NCBI RefSeq assembly: GCF_000150275.1
Contig: NW_002060948.1
Span: 5,560,241-5,624,240, forward strand
DNA: 64,000 nt
Reading direction: 5' to 3'
From: Trichoplax adhaerens
Taxonomy: Eukaryota > Placozoa > Uniplacotomia > Trichoplacea > Trichoplacidae
Shown here piece after piece: positions 46,701-58,500 of this stretch (its first letter is position 1; each line of letters opens with the position of its first letter). Under the pieces are notes generated by a model. It made no database searches and was not told the DNA's origin. It worked only from the letters and a program-made list of their open reading frames with translations. A program made the position numbers and the translations under genes.

Positions 46701-49700
46701 GCCATTACGATATAGTGAATCATATAAAGAAAAGCTTTCTAACCTCGCCATGGAAAATGAAGTCTTGAAACATCAAGTTAATGCTATTACAACTCAATTT
46801 AGCGATCGTTCAGAGCTATACGAGCAGATGCAGTCTGAAATAGATTTTACACAGAAACAAAATCACTTTATAAGACAGCGCTACGATCAACTTGTTTTCC
46901 AACTTGAACAGGAGGTAAAAGTAGTCTATTGCTCATTTACTGGAAATTTTAAATTTAATACCTCTTAGTAAAGTTGTTATGGTGTTGTGTGTGCTTTGAG
47001 ACTAAAAGTATTGTGATCTGAGGTTTACAACGGAGAAAATAACTAGTACAGGTTCCAACATGTTTCTTTCAAATTTCAACTGCTGTATAACTTAGTAGCC
47101 AATTCATGATCAGGAGGGCATGGTTTTACATGGATCTAGTAACTAGATGAAGTTATAAGTGTGAATTTTATTATAACACAGTCTCATTTTTAAAGTTCTT
47201 GTATAGATAACCTAAGTATACCTTAATTAGTACCGTGTTTAGATAATATGGTGAAAGGCGATGTTTATCTATCTAAATATGTAAGGCATACATAAGCTCG
47301 TTATCAGTCGACATTCAAATAAACTATCGATCAGAAATGTCGAGATTGGCAAAATGCGAATTAGTTTTGATAATAATATACAGTACAGTAGTAATTCCGA
47401 CAGCATAGCAATACAAACTAATTTGCAGCTAAGCTAGATAAACATTGCCTCATGTTAAGCCGGTAACATTATTAATGTATTCCGCTATTCATACAAACAT
47501 ACGCGAATTACCGTATTGAATATGGCTTTCTTTCAATACTTTGTTGAATACTACAGAAGTCACAGAACGAATGTTTCCCATACTTTTTCAGTACAAAATT
47601 TGTATAAAATTGAGTCCAGAATGTATAGGAAACATGGAATTTTTTTCAATTTGGTGTATAATGCATTACTTAACGATAATTAGGCATAGCCTTTCAACCT
47701 AAATTTTGCAAAATAACATCTAGCGTGCAAAGATGAATCTGCAATAAAGGGTTTATCCCCATTTCCGTTGTTCTTATCTAGATGAGCGATGCAGCTGATA
47801 TAGAAATTCGAAATTGTCAAGAGAAATTAAGCCATTATCAGGATATGAGTGAAAGATATGCTGATGAATGTGATTGCTTAAGGATGCAAGTTCAAAAACT
47901 ACAACAGGAATTAGAAGCGACGTTGATTGCTAGTGCAGGAATAGAAAAAGTTTATTCGCAGAGTATTGATGACTTTAGGAAAGAAAAGATCAGGCTTGAG
48001 AAATTACTGGAATTGAAGGATAATAAAGATAAGAAGCAGGTTTGCCAAATATAAGTATCTGGAATTAAAACGAGTTCTACTTATGAATTTTCATTCCTCT
48101 CTTAATCTTGAGAGTTGGATGTCAGCTATAGCTGATTGTTATATTCGGGTTATACTGCTTCTCTTCTGATCTCTGCTATAATCATTCTGGAACCTTAAGT
48201 TAATAATTTCTATGGATAAGGTAGAAGTGATTCGTGATATTCACGATCGCTACTCGGTTTCTAGATTCGATAATTAAGTAATTCACGTATTAGATGCAGC
48301 CGGCCTCTATTCGAGTTTATTGTAGCTAAACTAACGATAATAACAAAATTGAGGCGTCTTAATTCAACAGTCTCTTAGATAGAATGCGGATAGGTCCACA
48401 ATTTGGAGTGGTATACCTTACTCAAGAAGAAAATATTAATTGTGAATTTATTTCTCCGCTTAGATTGACACAGTGGCTCGTTATAGCGGCAAACATATTG
48501 CTTTAGAGTGTCAAGTAAACCATTTAAAGAGCCAGTTGAAGAAATTTCAAGATCAAAATACTGAGTTGGAAAAGCAAGTAAGTGAATGGATATAGAAAAT
48601 CCTACTACAATCCATCAGTAATTGATGGTCTATTAAAACAATGACATTAGCGTGGAATATAAGATAGGAATATGCAAATATAATAGAAGAATGAAATGAA
48701 TAGGAATATTTAAAGTTATATTATGATTTTTTAATCGTATCATATCATACGGTATTTATTTTACTTTAAAGTCTAAATTTGATAAATAAGGAAATTATGT
48801 TTAAATTGTCGCCAAATATAGTTAAAAGCAACAAAGATTACATTCGAAGAGCGATTTAAGAACACTAATGATGATAATATTCGATTGGCCAATCAATTAA
48901 GCGAGAAAATCCAAGATATAAGAAAACAGGTGAGTCTAGATCTGTACTAATATTGCGTGGTTTAGATTTTGGTTACCATGAAGTAAGAATGGATGAATAG
49001 GATCCATGATTTAGCTGTTGATGATGTTGGAATAATTTCTCTTACTAAATCTCTAATCTAGAGCTCGGAATATTAATTTCATCATTGTTCATCATTGACT
49101 CCCTTTGTTAATCTTGGTAGTAAATCATTACAGCTCATTTAATTCAATTTTGGATAATTCTATGCGAATAGGACGAAACGTTAGCGCAAATTAAGGATTG
49201 TTCAGCACGAGCAGAAAAGGATAAGGAAAAATTAAGGATAGAATTAGATAATCATAAATTACAGGTTGCAAGGTTTGAGCAAGAGGTAAATATTCTTGAT
49301 TGTAAGCAGGTGATACTAAGGATCGATATACAAACATAAGATGTAGAACTTCGCATTAGTTACATATATACATATAATATTCTTAGGATGATAATTCTAA
49401 ATAGAGTTTTTGCTGTTCTAGTTACAAATTAGTATTAAAAATACAAGATTAATGGAAGAGAAATTTTTGGAGGAACAACGCATAAAAAATGGTAAAATTT
49501 CCTTGAACATCATTATAAGTAGTTACATAGGAAAGCACTGTTATCTTTTTACCATAGATATAAATAACAAGCTTGTCCACCTTTATCTACTATCTAGATA
49601 ATCTGGAATTGATAGTTGTTGACCATAAATGCATTATCTATGAATATTATTCGTAAGATTAAAGTAATTGTCCACTTTTTGTTGTTTCATTTTAGGTCTA

Positions 49701-52247
49701 ACTGGCTGGATTGAAAAATGCAAAATAAAATTACAGCATTATAGAGTAGCTAAGAAAAGATTAATCAAGGAAAAATCTGTCAGGTTATGACAAAAGTATT
49801 TTAAATTAACATCTAATCATGAAAATTGTTGACGAATATTCTCTTCAACTAACTTATATAGACATGCCTTACAAGAGAAAGTTAAAAAATCTGGTCGGCA
49901 AGTGAAGCTTTTACAAGAAAATCAGAAAAACTTCAAGGATATCATCGATCAATTACAAAAATCTGTTAATATTACTCAAAATGAATTAAGATTAAATCAA
50001 GCCCAGAAAGAAAATCTACAAAATTTGGTATAGTGGAATAGTAATTTAAATGATTTTAGACCAGTACTTGTATAGATTAGAGGATAGAATGGATTCGATC
50101 ATTTCATAGCAATCAAATTATAGTGAGAGTATCTTGTTTGATGCTTACTGACCGTATGCAGCGAATTTTATAGCCATCAGAGGCGAAATAGAATTGCAGA
50201 AGTTTATCAAAGCTATATAACGTTGATATTGTCAAGGATACCTACTCTGATAACCATATGCCATTTTCAATTTTATTGCTGTTAGGAGTAAAATGTTAAC
50301 GTACTCGTTTGCCATTTCTAATGAGATATAACTATGACTGAGTTAGTGGTAATAAATGGCAGCTGTTAAGCAAAATTTTATAGTCAATGATCACTCAGTA
50401 TAGCGAAGAAAATGTATAATACCACATATAAAATAGTAGTCACTTTTGCTAGATATCATTTAAATGTTGCCTGGAGATCCATGTGCAGGACTAATTACAA
50501 ACTAAATTAGAATAAAAAAATTTACTGTAGATTCATCAATATGAAATGATGTAGTTATACTGCTACTTTGAGCAAGAAATATGAAGCAAAATCGCTATCA
50601 TTTTATTCACGTTTATCGGTTTCTTTATTTCATCTTGAAGCTAAATCAGAAACAAGGATCCATTTCGGTACTCCAACAACAAATTAAGCAAATGGAGCAA
50701 GAATGTTACGTCCTAACGACCAATTTTGAAGATGCAAGTAATCAGTTATCCGCTCGAGGCTACAGTCATAAAAATGCTATAACGGAGTTGATTGGTAAAA
50801 TGGAAGAGCAAAGGTAATATATAATCTTAGAGTATAATCAATCTTTCTTAAGTAGGCTATCATTAGTCCCAGATACGCATCATATTTCTGATATACACAG
50901 TAGTTTCCCAATGATTTACTCTTACAGCAAATCCTAAAATTAAAACTTTAGATACTACGTGCAGTAGATCTTTTAAAACAGAAAGTAATCCATGAATGAT
51001 ATCCATCATCCATAATAGATCATGGATAAATTTGAATTGGAGACTTTTTATCTCATAATTTTAATACACAGTCTGTAAAAGATACTATCTGGTAACGAGT
51101 TTTCCTTATTCTATAGCAGGAAGACTGACAATTTTACCTAAAATCCCCTAATTTTAAGTGTAGCTTTTATTTGTTAGAGTACTATTTGTATCAAGGTGTA
51201 TGGTATGTCGTTGGATAAATTGAGTATTTGCACCTATTCTAAATTATTTGAAGTTATTAGCAATGGAATTGAAGGCTTATATGTATGAAATCATCATTCC
51301 TGTAGATATTAATGACAATAGGAATTCACGGCTGTTATACTTTATCTTTGAATTTAGGGAAAGCTATGAAATTGAAAGGGGAAAGTTGGATAATATCATT
51401 CATAGCCTAGAGCATCAATTAGAGATTTATAATGAAAAATTAGGCGAATTTAATTCAATTCATGCTCGTCAGCAGCAAGCTATTTGCCATTTACTGGAGG
51501 AAAAGAAGCAACTGGAAGATCGGTAATGATGCAAATTCGTAATCTATATTATAATTATAATAATGGTTTAGTTTGCTTAGTAATTTTTGCATAAAATCAT
51601 ATACTTGAGCGCATCTATGCGTACATTTTATATTGGAGAATACAGTCGAAGATGATATTTGTAATGTCTGAATCATGGTATATTTGAATGTATATTTGCA
51701 TACTCCTTTTGAAAATACTACTGTAAATGAATGTACAGCAGGAGAAATGGCGTTGTGTTGATTTATCGCCTGGTTATAATCTTATCTGTCTTTGTATACT
51801 TACTGTCTTCTATTTGATATGTAGTTTAACTCTCAAATCGCAATTGCAAGAGGACAATAGAATGCTGTTGGATAAAATTACTGCACAATTTGAAATTATT
51901 GAGAAAGAAAATCAGTTACTACAGGATAAAGCAAGGTCGTTGCAATTAGATAAAGAGAGATTGGGGAAAGAATTAGATAATAAGAATATCAACGTAAGTC
52001 CATTGAGATTATTAATTAAAAATGAGAGTTGAGGTTGTACCAGCTCAATGCAATACTTGAAATGTTTATTTTGTAGGATTCATCATGGGATGCAGAGAAT
52101 TTATATAGTAATCCATGGTATCACGTTAAATATCATGATGAAGATATCGATAGCGATCACTACAAGCAATTACATAAAAACTATAATATTGAGGAATTTC
52201 TAAACAGCCCTGGCAAGGGATCAAGCTTGCATGAATTTGATTATTAA
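43776..52247 (+). CDS. Long coiled-coil protein, 834 aa, unidentified
   Basis: Fifteen exons with consistent phases: 43776-44300, 45237-45368, 46006-46067, 46716-46914, 47782-48039, 48464-48577, 48822-48929, 49172-49285, 49422-49491, 49696-49783, 49862-50027, 50650-50813, 51358-51522, 51825-51993, 52077-52247 (stop TAA). The product is almost entirely charged heptad-like helix, for example LKLRYVWRKLCQAEEQLQ, ECQVNHLKSQLKKFQDQNTE, HSLEHQLEIYNEKLGEFN and LLDKITAQFEIIEKENQLL. A Ser-rich break lies in exon 1 (STPLAKGRNG...SSPYISPREEK) and an acidic tail ends SPGKGSSLHEFDY. No motor, kinase or membrane segment is seen. Size and composition fit centrosomal or ciliary coiled-coil proteins (ODF2, SCLT1, CCDC30 class), but I cannot assign it. 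ATG 43776 follows an acceptor-like ctag directly, so a further upstream exon is possible. Confidence 0.85.
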
Positions 52248-52555
52248 TTTTGCAGTATCAATGGTATCATTGTTTATAGCTTATATCGATTTTATATCTT
52301 ATTAAACTTTTTTTGATGATAGTTTGCAATTTATCAAGGCAATTGTAATTCTGATATGTAAAGTTTAGCAGCTGTAATAAGGTAAAGATATTTTTGGATT
52401 ATTTTTGATTTTTCTAATTTTATTCTGTATACAATGAAGCTTTATTCTTCATTTTATACACTAGCCGTAATTACAATGATGTTGATTATATATTATTCCA
52501 AGCCTGTCTTACTATTTGGTAGTCTAATGTAAAGATTTTACGCTACCTCGCTATC
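52248..52555. other. 3' flank of the coiled-coil gene
   Basis: T-rich sequence after the stop codon, probably 3' UTR. No other feature seen. Confidence 0.4.
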
Positions 52556-52925
52556 TAGAATGATTTTAAGTATTTTAAATGGACATTTTACTCGTATATA
52601 TTATAATGATGATGATCATCATCATTCTAATATATACTTAGAATGGTTTTCAGGTATTTTAAATGGACATCTTATTCCTAGGTAGTATAATGATGAAGAT
52701 GGTCATTCTAATATATACTTAGAATGGTTTTCAGGTATTTTAAATGGACATCTTATTCCTAGGTAGTATAATGATGATGATGGTCATTCTAATATTGTCA
52801 GTAGAATGATTTTAAAGATTTTGAACGGACATCTTATTCATATGTAGTGCATATAATAATGATGATGATGATGATAATAATAAATGGGCATCTTATTGAT
52901 ACGAGTATGTAGTAGAATCATTTAG
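52556..52925. repeat. About 82-bp tandem repeat with ATGATG tracts
   Basis: tagaatg-attttaag or tagaatggttttcagg followed by attttaaatggacat recurs at 52556, 52639, 52720 and 52802, with a degraded fifth unit (aatgggcatcttattgatac near 52883). Each unit contains a GATGAT microsatellite. The first holds a palindrome, atgatgatgatcatcatcat (52607-52626). Confidence 0.9.
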
Positions 52926-53989
52926 ATATCGAGTTCCGTTATAGGCTAGCAAGAAGACAAGTTGCTGTATCTCAATACGACTATTAGAGTGGCCTATTTC
53001 CTAGTCTAATTGTCACGACGTAAGACTAGCCGGTGTCAATTCTTGAATACTGTAGAAAGAATTGCCATGTTGAAAAGCGATTTTCTAGCAGTATTTGGGC
53101 CGAGTTTTACTTTCTTCTTAGCTCGATGCAGCCTGGAATCCTGGAACAAATACACCACACCCTGCAATATGGTCGCTATGGCAATTCTATCCAGTATCTA
53201 TCGATAATAATATTATAATTAGCAACCACTCACCGCCCTTACCGCACCAGTTGGGGTCAGCGGTATGTTTACAAAAAAAAATTTCTTGATGAGGAATAAT
53301 TGGTGTTTGCAGTGCTACTGTAGAAGCTGTTGAAAAAGGAAGAGAAAATTTCAACAATAAAACCATATTCAACTGTCTTATTCATGAGTGAAACTGGAAA
53401 AAGTTTCCCTTGCTCTCTTTTTTTCCAATCGTTGCTGTTAGTAGCTGTAGAGCACAGGCAGATTGCATGGCTACATTGATTGCTCCTCCCCCATTTTTCT
53501 TCATTAGCCAGGAATAATTTAGCTCGAGTCCTGCTAACTGCTGACTCATGCCGTTGCAAAGATGGCTGTTAGCCTTTTCGATTGGCTTACATGATCAACT
53601 TGTAGCAGTTGCAATTTTAGATTTATGGGATGGATTATTGTGAGTAGAATTACAAGGGGTTGCTATTCTCCCATGACATCAGTTAATTTATAACTTGTTT
53701 TTATACACTATTTTCCCAGCTTGAGATCGATATCCGATAGAACCATAAGAGAATTCTCTTTCAGCCCCTTCTAGCTCAGCGGTGAGCATGATGTCCGGAT
53801 TGACTTTTGGAAATAAGTCTGTCTTCTATATAACAGTATGGGCACAATCGCCTACATCATACACTACCTAGACAGTCTACGCTCGACTGCCCTTACTCGA
53901 TGCTCGATACGATTGTACACCAGTATACTACCCCATACAATACCTTGAATCCAGTCTATATACTACTTCATATGATCAGCCCACTTGGC
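52926..53989. other. Upstream flank of PGD
   Basis: Balanced-composition DNA before the PGD TATA box. It contains a tRNA A-box-like word at 53772-53790 but no B box. The ORFs at 53010-53559 lack ATG starts or splice support. Confidence 0.45.
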
Positions 53990-53998
53990 TATATAAAG
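53990..53998 (+). promoter_or_regulatory. Candidate TATA box of PGD
   Basis: tatataaag, 131 bp before the PGD start codon at 54129 and just before the tandem array begins. With a usual 25-30 bp spacing, transcription would start near 54025, leaving about 100 nt of 5' UTR. The other array units that I read do not carry this TATA word, which favours unit 1 as the genuine start. Confidence 0.55.
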
Positions 53999-54054
53999 TA
54001 ACTCAGAAAGTGCATTTTCTTTCTTCTCATCTTATCCCATCAAGACGGATAGCT

Positions 54055-55560
54055 TGGCTATATTCAGCTCGACAATCCTCTCTTAATCGATCTAGCGTGA
54101 TTTTATCACTTCTGCAATCAAGTTAAGCATGTCGTCAAATAATGGAAAGTAAGTCTAGCGTAACTTCCTTGTACTGTTGCTATTTTATTGCCGAGAGAGA
54201 GAGAGACAAAAAAAAATACTCAGCTGATGCTTTACTCGTACAGTATTCGGAGATTCGCTTATCGCAGGATACATTTGACCTCGATAATCCTTAACTTATC
54301 TAGCGTGATTTGATTACTTCTGTAATCAAGTTAAGCATGTTGTTGAATGATGAAGAGGAAGTCTAGTGTTGCTGTTTTATTGCTAAGTGAGAGAGACACA
54401 CACACACACAAAATACACAGCTGATGCTTACTCGTATAGTATTCGTAGATTCGCTTATCGGAGAGTACATTCAGCTCGACAATCCTTAATCGATCTAGCG
54501 TGATTTCATCGCTTCTACAATCAAGTTAAGCATGTCGTCAAATAATGGATAGTAAGTCTAGCCTTACTTCCTTGTACTGTTTGCTATTTTATTGCCAAGA
54601 GAGAGAGAGAAAAAAATACACAGCTAAGCTGATGCTTTACTCGTACAGTATTCGTTGATTCGCTTATTGGAGAGTACATTCAGCTCGACAATCCTTAATC
54701 GATCTAGCGTGATTTCATCGCTTCTACAATCAAGTTAAGCATGTCGTCAAATAATGGATAGTAAGTCTAGCCTTACTTCCTTGTACTGTTTGCTATTTTA
54801 TTGCCAAGAGAGAGAGAGAAAAAATACACAGCTAAGCTGATGCTTTACTCGTACAGTATTCGTTGATTCGCTTATTGGAGAGTACATTCAGCTCGACAAT
54901 CCTTAGCCTATCTAGCGTGATTTGATTACTTCTGTAATCAAGTTAAGCGTGTTGTTGAATGATAGAGAGGAAGTCTATTGTTGCTATTTTATTGCCAAGA
55001 GAGAGAGAGACCAAAAAAAAATACACAGCTGATCCCTACTCGTACAGTATTCGTAGATTCGCGTATACTGTTGCTATTTTATTACTAAGAAACAGAGAGA
55101 GGAAAAAAATACGCAGCGGATCCTGACAGTATACAGTAGAGATAGTCTTGGATATTGGAGATGAGGCGTGCTACGCCTATCTCGACCACATTGAGCTCGA
55201 CAATCCTTAACCTATCTAGCATGATTTCATTCCGTCTATAATCAAGTTAAGCATGTTGTCAAATGATAGAAAGTAAGTCTAACGTTGCTTTCTTATACTA
55301 TTGCTATTTTATCGTTAAGAAAGAGAGAAAAATATACACAGCTGATCCTTGCACTCGTACAGTATAAACAGTACAGGGATGTTGTAGATAGGGTATGACA
55401 GGTGTTGTATCTTGGCTATATTGAGCTCAACAATCCTCAACCGATCTAGCGTGATTTCACTACTTCTGTAATCAAGTTGCTGTAAGCATGTCGTCAAATA
55501 ATTAATGGAAAGCCTAGCATTATACTATTGCTATTTTTCATTGCTAAGAGAGAGAGAGAG
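54055..55560 (+). repeat. Tandem array of PGD exon 1 units, about seven copies
   Basis: Units of about 195-305 bp (mostly near 206) begin with ctcgacaatcc (near 54068, 54280, 54475, 54683, 54891, 55196, 55424). Each carries a tctagcgtgattt...aatcaagttaagcatg core (5' UTR plus start codon in unit 1), then the exon 1 codons, the donor region, a GAGAGA tract and an acagctgatgctttactcgt segment. Start-codon positions of the copies are 54129, 54337, 54532, 54741, 54949 (GTG, lost), 55253 and 55488. Units 3 and 4 are almost identical, so that duplication is recent; units 2 and 5 share a different variant (ttgttgaatgat). Confidence 0.9.
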
Positions 55561-58500
55561 AAAAAAAAAAACACAGCTGATACTATTACTCGTATGGCTA
55601 GATGACATTGGATATTGTCGATGGGGTGTGGGCTACAAGATGAAGAGAGTGTGCTTTGTCATTGCAACAGCTGATCATCATCATGAGCCCACACACTGTT
55701 CTAGGATCGAGAAAGGTTGTGTTCAAATGCATCATCATCATCATGAACAAGTGTTCTATACTGATGGCTAGATAAATGGGCATCATACACAACTTGATTA
55801 GTCTTAATCGGATAATCATCTAACGCTTGATAGCGCGATGATAATAGAAAACTGATCTTTTATGTAAATTCTATCTTTTTAGGGCAGATATTGCACTCAT
55901 TGGTCTGGCTGTTATGGTAAGTTTGCATACTAACATTCTAGAGTGGATCGCTACTCTTATTATCGCCATAGGGCTAGATAGCGGTAGACAGTCGACATAT
56001 AATACTGTAGGTGGTACAATTTAGCAGAAAATGACCAATTAAGTTATTAATCAAGAATGCTCCAACTTAATACTGTTGATAAATACATGATGATTTGGTG
56101 TACATGCAGGGCTGCTACTGCTTGTAACTATGAAAGCTTATACTTTGTCTTTCTTACAGCAATTTTTTTGTTCTCATACCTTGGCATACTTGCATATATT
56201 ATGTACTGTACTACTTTATCGTTGTCAATCTTTGCCTCTTATACTCGTATGAGCAGATACAGTATTCTATCGAAAATTGAACTGTACCTTGATGGTAACG
56301 CAATGTACATTTATGGAGAGATTGTAGTGGTGATTAAAATGTTGAAGTGCAATTTTACTATAACACATAGAGTAGTAGTTGCCGCCATTGAATTAATTAC
56401 CAGTAGACTGCAACGTATCTATATCTGTGATGGAAGAATTGCAAGGTTGTAACCAACGTTGTCATTAAATGACATCGAAGGACGCCACGATTCTACTTCA
56501 GAATTCGAAGTTTGAATCAAAATTTGGCTTTGATTACTAGAATACCCATATAAAACCCTTAAAAGAAATTATTAATTAATGTTACACGATATATTCTTGC
56601 CATAATTTATTGTTTAGGGCCAAAATATCATCTTGAATATGAACGATCACGGCTTTGTGGTAAGCTACTAACCTCTATGCTAAACCATGTAGCAATCTAC
56701 TGCTACTATGCGTATTAATGCAGCTAAATATCCTGTTGATATTAGATATGATAAATAAATGTATTTGTTGTATGGGTAGTCAATGCTGTGTCTATTGTAA
56801 TCTGCTCAAAAGTTTGAGCTCGTCTACTGCCATCAAAGTAAATGAGGAAAGAGCACTATATTGTAATTGTTGAGTCTTCATTGAATCTTATCAATCAATT
56901 GCTGTTAAGTTTCTTACTTTTAGACCCTATACGTTAACATAGTTCTCGAATGTAGACAGAAGGATGTTTAGGCTTTTTGATTAAATTACGCAATGATCTA
57001 TACCACTAATTTCTATCCATTTCAAAATCTTGGCAGGTTTGCGCTTACAATAGAACAGTTCAAAAGGTCGAACACTTCTTACAAAATGAAGCAAAAGGTT
57101 ATACCAATGACCAATTATTTGAGCAATTTTTTATTTAAAGTGCAAGTTAACTTTTAAAAGTGATGTTATTGTCGCCGAACTGAAGTTGCTGAATAGTATT
57201 CTTGCCGTGTTACATTCTCGATGTATCTGATTACATGCTTATTTAATGGACCTCTTTCTCTTGTTCAAGAATTGTATTTCAACGTTCTTGCTGTTTCATG
57301 TCGTGGACCTACAATTTATACTAAAAAATTCAATTGTCGTCTAATAAAGGTACTAATGTTGTTGGTGCTAAAAGCATTGAAGAAATGGTCTCTTTATTAA
57401 AGAAGCCGCGCAAAGTGATGACGTTAGTTAAAGCTGGAAGAGCAGTGGATGCACTTATCGAACAATTGGTAATTTGATTTTGGAGAAATATTCAAATTTC
57501 TGTTTTAGAACTTACTACTACAGTATCTACTATTATCAAACGACACAATTATAGAATTACATAAAAAATTGTGTTAGCAATGAGATCTTTATATCGAAAA
57601 GAGTTTATTATTTTGATATTAGAGAATTCTTTGATTACGAAGTCCAGTTATGATGATGTAATGATGAATGTTTTCTCTTCGTTGAATATTTGTTTTTCTT
57701 TCCTAATGAAATACTATGTATTTCATTAACGATTGTATGCTAAAATATAATAAATTAATATTAAATGCTCATTTGATTCTGTAAAAATTTAAAACTAAGC
57801 TAGTAGTATTACTGATTACTATATAGAGGACTTAAATTCAATGCTACCGTTGATACGGTTTTTCTTATTTCTTAAGGTTCCTTTGTTAGAGGCTGGAGAT
57901 ATCATTATTGATGGTGGAAATTCACAATATACCGATACCCAGGTACCGTTGGATATGTAGTTAATCGTATCTTTCAAAATGTTTTATTAAATAGCGATTT
58001 AATAAACATATCTAATTATAATTAAATATCTATGGCAATGTCTTCTATCCTTTTTTCCGCTTTAGCGTCGATATAATGAACTAAAAACTAAGGGTATTTA
58101 CTACTTGGGCTGTGGTGTTTCTGGAGGAGAAGATGGAGCTCGGTATGGACCTTCTTTGATGCCCGGAGGTGCCGCAGAAGCTTGGTAAAAATAACGCTAG
58201 AAAATTGATAGGAAGTTTCATTTGATATACCTTGTATATAATTCCTATGCTCTTAATGATTTACTAAATTGTTACATTGCATATTCGTCTAAGCCATATT
58301 TAGCTCATTTATTACCGATTAATTGTTACGACCAATTGTCTAGGCCGTCACTTAAGCCAATCTTCCAGTCCATTGCAGCTAAAGTAGGAACTGAACCCTG
58401 CTGTGATTGGGTAAGAAATGCATGATTAGAGAAATTTTTGAAGCAATGAACTTTTATTTTCAAATTGCTTGCGTAAACTAACATTGAAAGCTATAACTAA

